64,000 bases of DNA from Rhizobium sp. JAB6. Its GTDB lineage: Bacteria > Pseudomonadota > Alphaproteobacteria > Rhizobiales > Rhizobiaceae. The notes beneath the pieces were generated by a model, which did not search any database, was not told where the DNA came from, and saw only the letters and a list, made by a program, of their open reading frames with translations. The position numbers and the translations under genes were made by a program. The stretch is from positions 653,001 to 717,000 of the forward strand of contig NZ_PYJQ01000001.1 of NCBI RefSeq assembly GCF_003024605.1, written 5' to 3'. This document shows, in pieces, positions 17,094-26,428 of this stretch; within the stretch, counting starts at the first letter, position 1; every line of letters starts with the position of its first letter.

Positions 17094-18590
17094 ATGCGTG
17101 AGATCGGTCATTTCATCGGCGGCAAGCGCGTCGCCGGCACGAGCGGACGCACGAGCAACGTCTATAATCCGGCAACCGGCGAAGTGCAGGCGACCGTCGC
17201 GCTTGCCAGCGTCGAGGAAATCCGCGCCGCCGTCGAAAATGCCAAGGCCGCGCAGCCGAAATGGGCCGCCACCAACCCGCAGCGCCGCGCCCGCGTCTTC
17301 TTCAAGTTCGTCGAGCTTCTGAACAAGAACATGGACGAGCTGGCGACGCTGCTCTCGACCGAGCATGGCAAGACGGTCGAAGATTCCAAGGGCGATATCA
17401 TCCGCGGCCTCGAAGTCTGCGAATTCGTCTGCGGCATTCCGCACCTGCAGAAGGGCGAATTCACCGAAGGCGCCGGCCCGGCGATCGACATGTATTCCAT
17501 CCGCCAGCCGGTCGGCGTCGGCGCCGGCATCACGCCGTTCAACTTCCCCGCCATGATCCCGATGTGGATGTTCGCCCCGGCCATTGCCTGCGGCAACGCC
17601 TTCATCCTCAAGCCGTCCGAGCGCGATCCATCCGTTCCGATCCGTCTCGCCGAGCTCCTGATCGAAGCCGGCCTGCCGGCGGGCATCCTCAATGTCGTCA
17701 ACGGCGACAAGGCTGCCGTCGATGCCATCCTGACGGATCCGGATATCGCCGCCGTTTCCTTCGTCGGCTCCACGCCGATCGCCCGCTACGTCTATGGCAC
17801 GGCCGCCATGAACGGCAAGCGCGCCCAGTGCTTCGGCGGCGCCAAGAACCACATGATCATCATGCCCGACGCCGATATGGACCAGGCCGTCAACGCCCTG
17901 ATGGGCGCCGGCTACGGCTCTGCTGGCGAACGCTGCATGGCTGTTTCGGTCGCAGTTCCGGTCGGCGAAGAAACCGCCAATCGTCTCGTCGAGAAGCTGG
18001 TGCCGAAGATCGAATCCCTGCGTATCGGCCCCTACACCGACGAGAAGGCCGACATGGGCCCGCTCGTTACCAAGGATGCCTATAACCGCGTCAACAGCCT
18101 GATCGACCGCGGCGTCGAGGAAGGCGCCAAGCTGGTCGTCGACGGCCGCGGCTTCAAGCTGCAGGGTTATGAAGACGGCTACTTCGTCGGCGGCACGCTG
18201 TTCGACCACGTCAAGCCTGACATGGACATCTACAAGACCGAGATCTTCGGGCCGGTTCTCTCCGTCGTCCGTGCCAAGAACTACGAGGAAGCCCTCGAAC
18301 TGCCCATGAAGCACGAATATGGCAATGGGGTCGCCATCTATACCCGCGATGGCGATGCAGCCCGCGATTTCGCCTCGCGTATCAATATCGGCATGATCGG
18401 CGTCAACGTTCCGATCCCTGTTCCGCTCGCCTACCACTCCTTCGGCGGCTGGAAGGCTTCGAGCTTCGGTGACCTCAACCAGCATGGCACGGACTCCATC
18501 AAGTTCTGGACGCGCACGAAGACGATCACCGCGCGCTGGCCGTCCGGCATCAAGGATGGCGCCGAATTCGTCATGCCGACGATGAAATAA
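17094..18590 (+). CDS. mmsA: CoA-acylating methylmalonate-semialdehyde dehydrogenase
   Basis: A 498-residue aldehyde dehydrogenase that oxidises methylmalonate semialdehyde (and malonate semialdehyde) with NAD and CoA to propionyl-CoA or acetyl-CoA, in valine and inositol breakdown. Diagnostic features are the NAD fold segment TPFNFPAMIPMWMF near 160, FVGSTPIARYVYG near 225, and the catalytic cysteine in SAGERCMAVS at about 281. The start is set by AGGAGG seven bases before the ATG at 17094; an upstream in-frame ATG lacks an RBS and would run into the promoter. It is monocistronic, with a clear terminator, and is probably controlled by the divergent LysR regulator. Confidence 0.95.
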   Translation: MREIGHFIGGKRVAGTSGRTSNVYNPATGEVQATVALASVEEIRAAVENAKAAQPKWAATNPQRRARVFFKFVELLNKNMDELATLLSTEHGKTVEDSKGDIIRGLEVCEFVCGIPHLQKGEFTEGAGPAIDMYSIRQPVGVGAGITPFNFPAMIPMWMFAPAIACGNAFILKPSERDPSVPIRLAELLIEAGLPAGILNVVNGDKAAVDAILTDPDIAAVSFVGSTPIARYVYGTAAMNGKRAQCFGGAKNHMIIMPDADMDQAVNALMGAGYGSAGERCMAVSVAVPVGEETANRLVEKLVPKIESLRIGPYTDEKADMGPLVTKDAYNRVNSLIDRGVEEGAKLVVDGRGFKLQGYEDGYFVGGTLFDHVKPDMDIYKTEIFGPVLSVVRAKNYEEALELPMKHEYGNGVAIYTRDGDAARDFASRINIGMIGVNVPIPVPLAYHSFGGWKASSFGDLNQHGTDSIKFWTRTKTITARWPSGIKDGAEFVMPTMK

Positions 18591-18615
18591 GCATCGTAAT
18601 CACTGGCTCTTGTCG

Positions 18616-18652
18616 GCCGTCGTCCGGAATTTTTCGGACGGCGGCTTTTTTA
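18616..18652 (+). terminator. mmsA terminator
   Basis: An eleven-base stem with one mismatch, GCCGTCGTCCG against CGGACGGCGGC, with an eight-base loop is followed by a T-rich tract, 25 bases after the mmsA stop. Confidence 0.88.
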
Positions 18653-18735
18653 TTGCGTTTGTTTTCAACGGAGTCATCTTGTCACGGCCGCTGTTTTGAT
18701 TTAGAACAAAAAGAGAACAACGGGAGGGCCGCGCC

Positions 18736-19083
18736 ATGGCCATGACCTATCAGATCGACTATCTCGAATTTCCGTCGAAAGACGGCCTGAAGACCCGCCG
18801 CTTCTTCGAAGAAGCATTCGACTGGAGCTTTGTCAGCTACGGGCCGACCTACCATGTCATCGAGGCGGCCGGAATAGATGCCGGTATAGACGGGGATGCG
18901 GGAGAGGCCGCTGGAACGCCGTTGCCCGTCGTGCGCACCACCGATCTGGAGGCCGCACAGCGCGCCGTCGAATTTGCCGGCGGCGTCATCACCCGTCCGG
19001 CTTTCGATTTTCCCGGCGGCCGCCGTTTTCACTTCCGCGAGCCGGGCGGCTGTGAAATGGCGGTCTGGATCTCCGTGCCCTAG
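18736..19083 (+). CDS. VOC (glyoxalase/bleomycin-resistance fold) family protein
   Basis: A 115-residue protein with one vicinal-oxygen-chelate module: YLEFPSKDGLKTRRFFEEAFDW at the start and RFHFREPGGCEMAVW at the end are the two typical halves. Family members are metal-dependent isomerases, dioxygenases or resistance proteins; the substrate cannot be predicted here. GGGAGG precedes the ATG. A second ATG two codons later is possible. Transcribed in the same direction as rirA but separated by the rirA promoter. Confidence 0.8.
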   Translation: MAMTYQIDYLEFPSKDGLKTRRFFEEAFDWSFVSYGPTYHVIEAAGIDAGIDGDAGEAAGTPLPVVRTTDLEAAQRAVEFAGGVITRPAFDFPGGRRFHFREPGGCEMAVWISVP

Positions 19084-19142
19084 GTTTCGTGCATGGTCGG
19101 GCAGAGGCTGGCAAGGACTGGATCGTGGCTTTCGAAATAAGC

Positions 19143-19161
19143 TGAATATGAATTTCATATT
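19143..19161 (+). promoter_or_regulatory. IRO-like box upstream of rirA
   Basis: Bases 19143-19157 read TGA-N9-TCA, the IRO-box consensus for RirA targets. The site lies in a perfect 17-base palindrome, AATATGAA-T-TTCATATT (19145-19161), 77 bases before the rirA ATG. This suggests RirA autoregulation. Confidence 0.6.
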
Positions 19162-19238
19162 TTGGAATTGTTCAAAACTGCGAAAGCCACTATATACGGG
19201 ATCAGCCCCCTAAGCAGCCTCGATTCCAGGAGATCGGC

Positions 19239-19727
19239 ATGCGCTTGACCAAGCAGACCAATTACGCAGTGCGCATGCTGATGTATTGCGCCGCCAATGA
19301 AGGCCATCTCAGCCGAATTCCGGAAATCGCCCGGGCATACAGCGTATCCGAGCTGTTCCTCTTCAAGATTCTGCAGCCGTTGACCAAGGCAGGTCTCGTC
19401 GAAACCGTGCGCGGCCGCAATGGCGGCGTGCGCCTTGCAAAGCCCGCGGCCGATATCAGCCTGTTCGATGTCGTCCGCGTCACCGAGGACAGTTTCGCCA
19501 TGGCCGAATGTTTTGAGGAGGGCGTGGTGGAATGCCCGTTGGTCGATAGCTGTGGTCTCAACTCTGCGTTGCGCAAGGCGCTCAACGCTTTCTTCGACGT
19601 TCTGACCGAATATTCCATCGACGACCTCGTCAAAGCCCGGCCGCAGATCAACTTCCTGCTCGGCCTCACGGACAAGGATCACAAGGCGATTGCGAAGAAG
19701 CCGGTGGTCGCAGTCCCCGCAGCCTGA
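19239..19727 (+). CDS. rirA: Rrf2-family iron-responsive regulator RirA
   Basis: A 162-residue Rrf2-family repressor, the main iron-response regulator of rhizobia in place of Fur. The winged helix-turn-helix is N-terminal (MRLTKQTNYAVRMLMYCA, then SVSELFLFKILQPL). Three cysteines at 91, 99 and 105 (CFEEGVVECPLVDSC) have the exact RirA spacing and hold the Fe-S cluster that senses iron. With the cluster intact RirA represses iron-uptake genes through IRO boxes; cluster loss relieves repression. An IRO-like palindrome precedes the gene. The dppABCDF importer follows in the same direction after a 341-base gap. The family call is firm. Confidence 0.95.
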   Translation: MRLTKQTNYAVRMLMYCAANEGHLSRIPEIARAYSVSELFLFKILQPLTKAGLVETVRGRNGGVRLAKPAADISLFDVVRVTEDSFAMAECFEEGVVECPLVDSCGLNSALRKALNAFFDVLTEYSIDDLVKARPQINFLLGLTDKDHKAIAKKPVVAVPAA

Positions 19728-20068
19728 TCAGTCATCTAAAATTTGGACATGTTTCGGTCCGCAGTTACTGCCGGTAGCTGCGGATTTTCGTTTGTATTGC
19801 CTGCTACCCGGGCAATAAATGGTTCGTGCATTGAAAGAGGAAAACGGCAAATCGTTCTGAATCTACTAAAAGCATGCAAATTTTTGCCAGAAAATTACCA
19901 ATTCAGAGGTTTTTTCATCCAAAAATTTCCAAACTCCAGAAATTGGAAAAATTTTAGGCGGCACTTGTTGCTTTCAAACTTAAAATAAAGTTCCATCGGC
20001 GCGATCCGGATGGGAACCTCTGGTGGTGTCCACGGCTTCAAAAGAATAACAATCTGGGAAACGATATC
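19728..20068 (+). other. Intergenic region between rirA and dppA
   Basis: This AT-rich gap, especially 19840-19990, has no convincing gene; an 81-codon open frame at 19743 lacks an RBS and sensible composition. It presumably carries the dppA promoter and leader. I saw no TGA-N9-TCA box or clear terminator in it. Confidence 0.5.
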
Positions 20069-21664
20069 ATGAAAAAGATTTCTGTCCTGCTGGCAGTGAC
20101 AGCCTTGGCTTCGGTCATGGCGACGTCCGCCTGGTCGAAAACGCTTGTCTATTGCTCGGAAAGCTCGCCGGAAGGTTTTGATCCGGGTCTCTACACCGGA
20201 GGCAACACTTTCGACGCCTCGTCGCGCACGGTCTACAGCCGCCTTGTCGAATTCAAGCATGGCAGCACCGAAATCGAGCCCGGCCTTGCCGAGAGCTGGA
20301 CCGTATCTCCGGACGGCAAGGAATACACGTTCAAGCTCCGCAAGGGCGTGAAGTTCCAGACGAACGACTATTTCACGCCGACGCGGGATCTCAATGCCGA
20401 TGACATCATCTTCTCGATCGGTCGTCAGCTGAATTCGGACAATCCGTGGGCAAAGTATGTTGCCGGCGGCTCCTATGAATATGCCGAAGGCATGGGCTTC
20501 CCGAAGCTCATCAAGTCGATCGACAAGGTTGACGACCTCACGGTCAAGTTTGTTCTGAACCGTCCGGAAGCTCCCTTCCTCGCCGACCTGGCGATGGACT
20601 TCGCCTCGATCCTCTCGAAGGAATATGCAGACAAGCTGCAGGCCGACAAGAAGATGGAGCAGATGAACCAGCAGCCGCTCGGCACCGGTCCGTTTGCATT
20701 CGTCGCCTATCAGCCGGATGCCGTTATCCGCTACAAGGCGAACGAAACCTACTTCAAGGGCAAGGAAAAGATCGACGATCTCGTCTTCGCGATCACGCCG
20801 GATGCTTCCGTCCGCGCGCAGAAGCTGAAGTCGGGCGAGTGCAACATCATGCCTTACCCGAACGCAGCCGACATCAAGGACCTCAAGGCCGACAAGAACC
20901 TCAAGGTTCTCGAGCAGGCCGGCCTGAACGTTTCCTACCTCGCCTACAACACGCTGGTGGCTCCGTTCGACAAGGTCGAAGTGCGCAAGGCGATCAATAT
21001 GGCCGTCAACAAGCAGGCCATCGTCGACGCCGTCTTCCAGGGCTCTGCCAAGGTTGCGACGAACCCGATCCCGCCGACCATGTGGTCCTATAACAAGGAC
21101 ATCAAGGACGACGCCTTCAATCCGGAAGAAGCCAAAAAGCTGCTGGAAAAGGCCGGCGTCAAGGATCTCAGCATGAAGATCTGGGCTATGCCGGTGTCGC
21201 GTCCCTACATGCTGAACGCCCGCCGCGCTGCCGAGCTGATGCAGGCAGACCTCGCCAAGATCGGCGTCAAGGTCGAGATCGTGACCTACGACTGGGCTCA
21301 GTACCTGAAGCTCTCGTCCGCCAAGGACCGTGATGGTGCGGCTATCCTCGGCTGGACCGGTGACAACGGCGATCCGGACAACTTCCTTGACACGCTGCTC
21401 GGCTGCGACGCCGTCGGCGGCAACAACCGTGCGCAGTGGTGCAACAAGGAGTTCGACGATCTGGTGAAGAAGGCCAAGCAGACGGCTGACGTCAAGGAGC
21501 GCACCAAGCTCTACGAACAGGCTCAGGTCGTCTTCAAGCGCGAAGCCCCGTGGATGACCATCGACCACTCGGAAGAGTTCGTCCCCATGACGAAGAATGT
21601 CTCCGGCTACCATCAGGACCCGGTTGGCGTTCACCGCTTCGACGGCGTCGATATCGCCGAATAA
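20069..21664 (+). CDS. dppA: Peptide ABC transporter, periplasmic binding protein DppA
   Basis: A 531-residue periplasmic solute-binding protein of the SBP_bac_5 (DppA/OppA) family. It has a Sec signal peptide (MKKISVLLAVTALASVMATSAWS, cleavage near 23) and the mature start KTLVYCSESSPEGFDPGLY, the DppA-type opening. It binds dipeptides and, in some bacteria, heme or 5-aminolevulinate. It is the first gene of dppABCDF, and a strong hairpin after it probably raises its mRNA level over the downstream genes. Length and order match rhizobial dpp operons. Substrate range is inferred from the family. Confidence 0.92.
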   Translation: MKKISVLLAVTALASVMATSAWSKTLVYCSESSPEGFDPGLYTGGNTFDASSRTVYSRLVEFKHGSTEIEPGLAESWTVSPDGKEYTFKLRKGVKFQTNDYFTPTRDLNADDIIFSIGRQLNSDNPWAKYVAGGSYEYAEGMGFPKLIKSIDKVDDLTVKFVLNRPEAPFLADLAMDFASILSKEYADKLQADKKMEQMNQQPLGTGPFAFVAYQPDAVIRYKANETYFKGKEKIDDLVFAITPDASVRAQKLKSGECNIMPYPNAADIKDLKADKNLKVLEQAGLNVSYLAYNTLVAPFDKVEVRKAINMAVNKQAIVDAVFQGSAKVATNPIPPTMWSYNKDIKDDAFNPEEAKKLLEKAGVKDLSMKIWAMPVSRPYMLNARRAAELMQADLAKIGVKVEIVTYDWAQYLKLSSAKDRDGAAILGWTGDNGDPDNFLDTLLGCDAVGGNNRAQWCNKEFDDLVKKAKQTADVKERTKLYEQAQVVFKREAPWMTIDHSEEFVPMTKNVSGYHQDPVGVHRFDGVDIAE

Positions 21665-21703
21665 CGAAAAATCTGTGAAAATGCCCGGCTAGGATCGGGC
21701 GAC

Positions 21704-21734
21704 CCGGCGGTCAGGCTACTTGCCTGACCGCCGG
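21704..21734 (+). promoter_or_regulatory. Intercistronic hairpin between dppA and dppB
   Basis: A perfect twelve-base-pair stem, CCGGCGGTCAGG against CCTGACCGCCGG, with a seven-base loop lies in the 89-base gap. It is followed by A-rich sequence, not a T tract, so it is better read as an mRNA stabiliser or attenuator that keeps binding-protein expression above that of the permease. Confidence 0.65.
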
Positions 21735-21753
21735 AAAAATTTGGACATCTGCC

Positions 21754-22758
21754 ATGTTGCGATTTCTTCTCAGCCGGCTAGCGGTGCTGATCCCGACATT
21801 CCTCGGTGTATCGATCGTCGCCTTCTCCTTCATCCGCCTGCTTCCCGGCGATCCTGTCATGCTGCTGTCGGGCGAACGCGTCATGTCGCCGGAACGCCAT
21901 GCACAGATCACCCACGATCTCGGTTACGACCAGCCGATGGTCGTCCAGTACGGCCGATATATCTGGAATGCTCTTCACGGCGATCTCGGCACCTCGATCA
22001 CGACAAAGCGTGACGTGCTGACCGACTTTTTGACCTTCTTCCCGGCAACGCTCGAGCTGTCGATCTGTGCCATGATCCTCGCGATCTGTCTTGGCATACC
22101 GGCCGGCGTTTTCGCCGCAGTCAAGCGGGGCACATGGTTCGACCAGAGCGTCATGGGCGTGGCCCTCGTCGGCTATTCCATGCCGATCTTCTGGTGGGGC
22201 CTGCTGCTCATCATCATCTTCAACGGCTATCTGCACTGGACGCCGGTTTCAGGCCGTATCGGTCTCATCTATTTCTTCAAGCCGATCACCGGCTTCATGC
22301 TGATCGACAGTCTGCTGTCCGGTCAGAAGGGCGCCTTCTGGTCCGCTTTCAATTCACTGATCCTGCCGACCATCGTGCTTGGCACGATCCCGCTTGCCGT
22401 CATCGCCCGCCAGACGCGCTCGGCGATGCTCGAAGTGCTGGGCGAGGATTATGTACGCACGGCTCGCTCCAAGGGCCTCTCACCGCTGCGCGTCGTTTCC
22501 GTGCATGCATTGCGAAATGCGATGATCCCCGTCGTGACCACGATCGGCCTGCAGGTCGGCGTGCTGCTGGGCGGCGCCATTCTGACGGAAAGCATCTTCT
22601 CCTGGCCGGGTATCGGCAAATGGATGATCGATGCGGTCTTCAAGCGTGATTATCCGGTGGTGCAGGGCGGCCTGCTGCTGATCGCCGGCATCGTCATGCT
22701 CGTCAATCTTGCTGTCGACCTGCTCTACGGCTTCGTCAATCCACGCATTCGTCACTAG
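21754..22758 (+). CDS. dppB: Peptide ABC transporter permease DppB
   Basis: A 334-residue inner-membrane permease with about six helices. The N-terminus MLRFLLSRLAVLIPTFLGVS is the classic DppB/OppB start. The EAA loop that docks the ATPase is seen as DYVRTARSKGLSPLRVVSVHALRNA near 230. It forms the membrane channel with DppC. The RBS is weak, consistent with lower expression than dppA. Confidence 0.94.
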   Translation: MLRFLLSRLAVLIPTFLGVSIVAFSFIRLLPGDPVMLLSGERVMSPERHAQITHDLGYDQPMVVQYGRYIWNALHGDLGTSITTKRDVLTDFLTFFPATLELSICAMILAICLGIPAGVFAAVKRGTWFDQSVMGVALVGYSMPIFWWGLLLIIIFNGYLHWTPVSGRIGLIYFFKPITGFMLIDSLLSGQKGAFWSAFNSLILPTIVLGTIPLAVIARQTRSAMLEVLGEDYVRTARSKGLSPLRVVSVHALRNAMIPVVTTIGLQVGVLLGGAILTESIFSWPGIGKWMIDAVFKRDYPVVQGGLLLIAGIVMLVNLAVDLLYGFVNPRIRH

Positions 22759-22767
22759 GAGCGGTCC

Positions 22768-23660
<893 letters not shown>

Positions 23661-23661
<1 letters not shown>

Positions 23662-24677
23662 TGGCACTCCTCGATATTGAAAACCTCTCCGTCGAATTCC
23701 AGACCTCGTCCGGCCTGTTCCGGGCCGTCGATGGCGTCTCGCTGACATGCGACAAGGGCGAAATTCTCTCGATCGTCGGCGAATCCGGTTCCGGCAAGTC
23801 GGTCTCCATGCTTGCCATGATGGGTCTTCTGCCCTGGACGGCGAAAATCACCGCCGACCGCATGATGTTCGATGGCAAGGACCTGCGCGGCATCTCTTCG
23901 CGTCAGCGCCGCAAGATCATCGGCAAGGACATGGCCATGATCTTCCAGGAGCCGATGTCGAGCCTCAATCCGTGCTTTACGGTTGGCTTCCAGCTCGGCG
24001 AGACGCTCCGCATCCATATGGGTCTCGACCGCAAGGCGCGCCGCGAACGATCGATCGAGCTCTTGAATCTCGTCGGCATTCCTGCTCCCGCGGATCGCCT
24101 GTCGAACTTCCCGCATCAGATGTCCGGTGGCATGAGCCAGCGCGTCATGATCGCCATGGCGCTTGCCTGTAACCCGAAGCTCCTGATCGCCGATGAGCCC
24201 ACGACCGCACTCGACGTGACGATCCAGGCACAGATCCTCGACCTGCTCGTGCGTCTGCAGCGGGAGCAGGGCATGGCGCTCGTCCTCATTACCCATGACA
24301 TGGGCGTCGTCGCCGAAACGGCGGAGCGCGTACAGGTGCAATATGCCGGTCAGAAGGTCGAGGAGCAGCCGGTCAAGGAGCTCTTCCGGGACCCGCATCA
24401 TCCCTATACGGCAGCTCTTCTTTCGGCTCTGCCGGAGCGCGCCGAAGTCGGCGAGCGCCTGCCGTCGATCGCCGGCGTCGTTCCCGGTCAGCACGATCGG
24501 CCGACGGGTTGTCTCTTTGCGCCGCGCTGCTCCTTTGCAACGCCGGAATGCGACAAGGGCGTGAGGCGTCAGGGGCCTGAACTGGGCGTCGCCCTATGCA
24601 ATTATCCGCTGGAACATGGCAAGCCGCTCGGCCATCCCGGCATTGCCGCCACCCAAAAAGCAGGAGGTGCCGCATGA
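23661..24677 (+). CDS. dppD: Peptide ABC transporter ATPase DppD
   Basis: A 338-residue cytoplasmic ABC ATPase. Walker A is GESGSGKS (about 40), the Q-loop is [10 protein letters not shown], the signature is MSGGMSQRV (about 155), and Walker B with catalytic Glu is [12 protein letters not shown] (about 175). The C-terminal oligopeptide-transporter region has three cysteines in [15 protein letters not shown] near 285-299, which in DppD/OppD relatives can bind an Fe-S cluster. Overlaps dppC by one base and dppF by four (ATGA). Confidence 0.95.
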
Positions 24678-25627
24678 CCGGCGCTGTTCTCGAAGGGCGC
24701 GATCTCGCCCGCTTCTACACCGTCAAGCGCGGCACCTTCAAACCGGAAGCAACGGTCAAGGCGCTGAACGGCGTCAGCTTCAGCCTGCAGTCGGGCCGCA
24801 CGCTCGCTGTCGTCGGCGAATCCGGTTGCGGAAAATCGACACTTGCTCGCCTCGTGACGATGATCGAAAATCCGACGGCCGGCGAATTGCTGATCGACGG
24901 CAAGCCTGCCAGGCTCGGCGACCGCAGCCTGCGCAGCGCCGTGCAGATCGTGTTTCAGAACCCCTATGGCTCGCTCAACCCGCGCCAGAAGGTCGGCTCC
25001 ATCCTGGAAGAGCCGCTGAAGATCAACACGGATGACGATGCCGCCACCCGACGCCGAAAGGTGGAGGAAATGATGGCACGCGTCGGCCTGCGCCCGGAGC
25101 ACTATGATCGCTATCCGCATATGTTTTCAGGCGGCCAGCGCCAGCGCATCGCCATCGCGCGAGCCCTGATGCTGCGGCCGAAGGTCCTGGTGCTCGACGA
25201 GCCGGTGTCCGCGCTCGATCTGTCCATCCAGGCACAGGTCCTGAACCTGCTGATGGATCTGCAGAAGGAGATGGGGCTTGCTTATCTGTTCATCTCGCAT
25301 GGCCTCTCCGTCGTCCGTCACATCGCAGACGACGTGATGGTCATGTATCTCGGACGCCCGGTGGAAACCGGCACCGCGGACGAGGTCTTCAGCCGGCCGC
25401 GCCATCCCTATACCGCCGCCCTTCTGTCGGCGACGCCGATCGCCGATCCGGATCGCGAAAAGAACCGTATCCGCCTGCAGGGCGAACTGCCGTCGCCGCT
25501 CAATCCGCCGAAAGGGTGCCACTTCAATCCGCGCTGCTGGCGTGCCCAGGACAAGTGCCGGCAGGTCGATCCGCAGCTTGCGGGAGAGGGAACGCATAAA
25601 TTTTCCTGTTTCTTTCCGTTGGATTGA
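24674..25627 (+). CDS. dppF: Peptide ABC transporter ATPase DppF
   Basis: A 317-residue second ATPase of the importer, forming a heterodimer with DppD. Walker A is GESGCGKS, the signature is FSGGQRQRIAIARAL, and Walker B is VLVLDEPVSALD. It too ends in the oligopeptide C-terminal region (GCHFNPRCWRAQDKC). AGGAGG precedes the ATG, which overlaps the dppD stop as ATGA. It is the last gene of the operon; a repeat element follows instead of a plain terminator. Confidence 0.95.
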   Translation: MTGAVLEGRDLARFYTVKRGTFKPEATVKALNGVSFSLQSGRTLAVVGESGCGKSTLARLVTMIENPTAGELLIDGKPARLGDRSLRSAVQIVFQNPYGSLNPRQKVGSILEEPLKINTDDDAATRRRKVEEMMARVGLRPEHYDRYPHMFSGGQRQRIAIARALMLRPKVLVLDEPVSALDLSIQAQVLNLLMDLQKEMGLAYLFISHGLSVVRHIADDVMVMYLGRPVETGTADEVFSRPRHPYTAALLSATPIADPDREKNRIRLQGELPSPLNPPKGCHFNPRCWRAQDKCRQVDPQLAGEGTHKFSCFFPLD

Positions 25628-25670
25628 TCCAAGTTGCGAGTCGGGCAGATGTCGCTTTGCCGCGCCTTTC

Positions 25671-25823
25671 TGCCTGGCGCCTCACCCCAACCCTCTCCCC
25701 GCATCCGGGAGAGGGGGCCGATCTCGCACGGAGCTGGCTTGTCTTAGTCCTGGCCGCCGATTGGCTTGCTTGGTCTTCTCTCGCCACGTTTACAGCGAGA
25801 GGGTTAGGGTGAGGGGCCAGGCA
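25671..25823. repeat. Composite palindromic intergenic repeat after dppF
   Basis: Two 27-base arms, 25671-25697 and 25797-25823, are inverted copies with two mismatches (core CTCACCC-AACCCTCTC). The left arm runs into an inner hairpin, CCCTCTCCC against GGGAGAGGG. The core is shared with the element at 57237-57414. I recognise this as a common rhizobial REP-like repeat. It may end or stabilise the dpp transcript. Confidence 0.65.
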
Positions 25824-25891
25824 CCGAGATGCGTCAGTGGCGGATCCCGCCTGACAGTTATTATCGGCCATGATCCAAGGCGGAAAACAAC

Positions 25892-26419
25892 ATGAACGAA
25901 CAATCCAAGACGCCCCTTGCCATCATCGTCATGGGTGTGAGCGGCAGTGGCAAATCCTCGATCGGTGAGGGTGTCGCGGCCAAGCTTGGCATCCATTTCA
26001 TCGAAGGCGATGCTCTGCATCCGGCGGCCAATGTCGAGAAGATGAGCAAGGGCATCCCGCTGACGGATGAGGATCGCTGGCCCTGGCTGGAAAAGATCGG
26101 CCGGGAAATATCGGCAAGCCTTGCGAAAGGCGAGGGCGTTGCCGTTACCTGCTCGGCGCTGAAGCGCATCTATCGCGAGCGTCTGCGAGCTGCCGCCGGC
26201 GGCCATCTCTATTTCATCTACCTTGAAGGCTCGAAAGAGCTGCTGACGAAGCGCATGGGCGAGCGCAAGGGGCATTTCATGCCGACCTCGCTGCTTGAAA
26301 GCCAGCTGCAGACGCTGGAAGTGCCGACGGGCGAGCCCGGCGTCGTCACCGTCGATATCGACGCCACGATCGAAGAGATCGTCGATGCCTCTGTCAAAAG
26401 CCTTCGGGCGATCCTCTAA
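25892..26419 (+). CDS. gntK: Gluconokinase
   Basis: A 175-residue cytoplasmic kinase that phosphorylates D-gluconate to 6-phosphogluconate, feeding the Entner-Doudoroff and pentose phosphate routes. Walker A is GVSGSGKSS at about 15-23, followed by the gluconokinase-specific FIEGDALHPAANVEKMSKGIPLTDEDRWPWL and the later GHFMPTSLLESQLQTLE. Length is typical. It is a single gene, convergent with the D-amino-acid dehydrogenase-like gene; no gluconate transporter or GntR regulator is nearby. Confidence 0.93.
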   Translation: MNEQSKTPLAIIVMGVSGSGKSSIGEGVAAKLGIHFIEGDALHPAANVEKMSKGIPLTDEDRWPWLEKIGREISASLAKGEGVAVTCSALKRIYRERLRAAAGGHLYFIYLEGSKELLTKRMGERKGHFMPTSLLESQLQTLEVPTGEPGVVTVDIDATIEEIVDASVKSLRAIL

Positions 26420-26428
26420 GCTAAAGGC

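Noticed and set aside
19743..19988. An 81-codon frame between rirA and dppA.
   Set aside because: There is no RBS, the composition is AT-driven (lys, phe, asn), and no motif is present.
25618..25631. TTGGAT-TG-ATCCAA palindrome at the dppF stop codon as an FNR/FixK site.
   Set aside because: The FixK/FNR consensus needs TTGAT-N4-ATCAA; spacing and core differ, and the site lies at a gene end.
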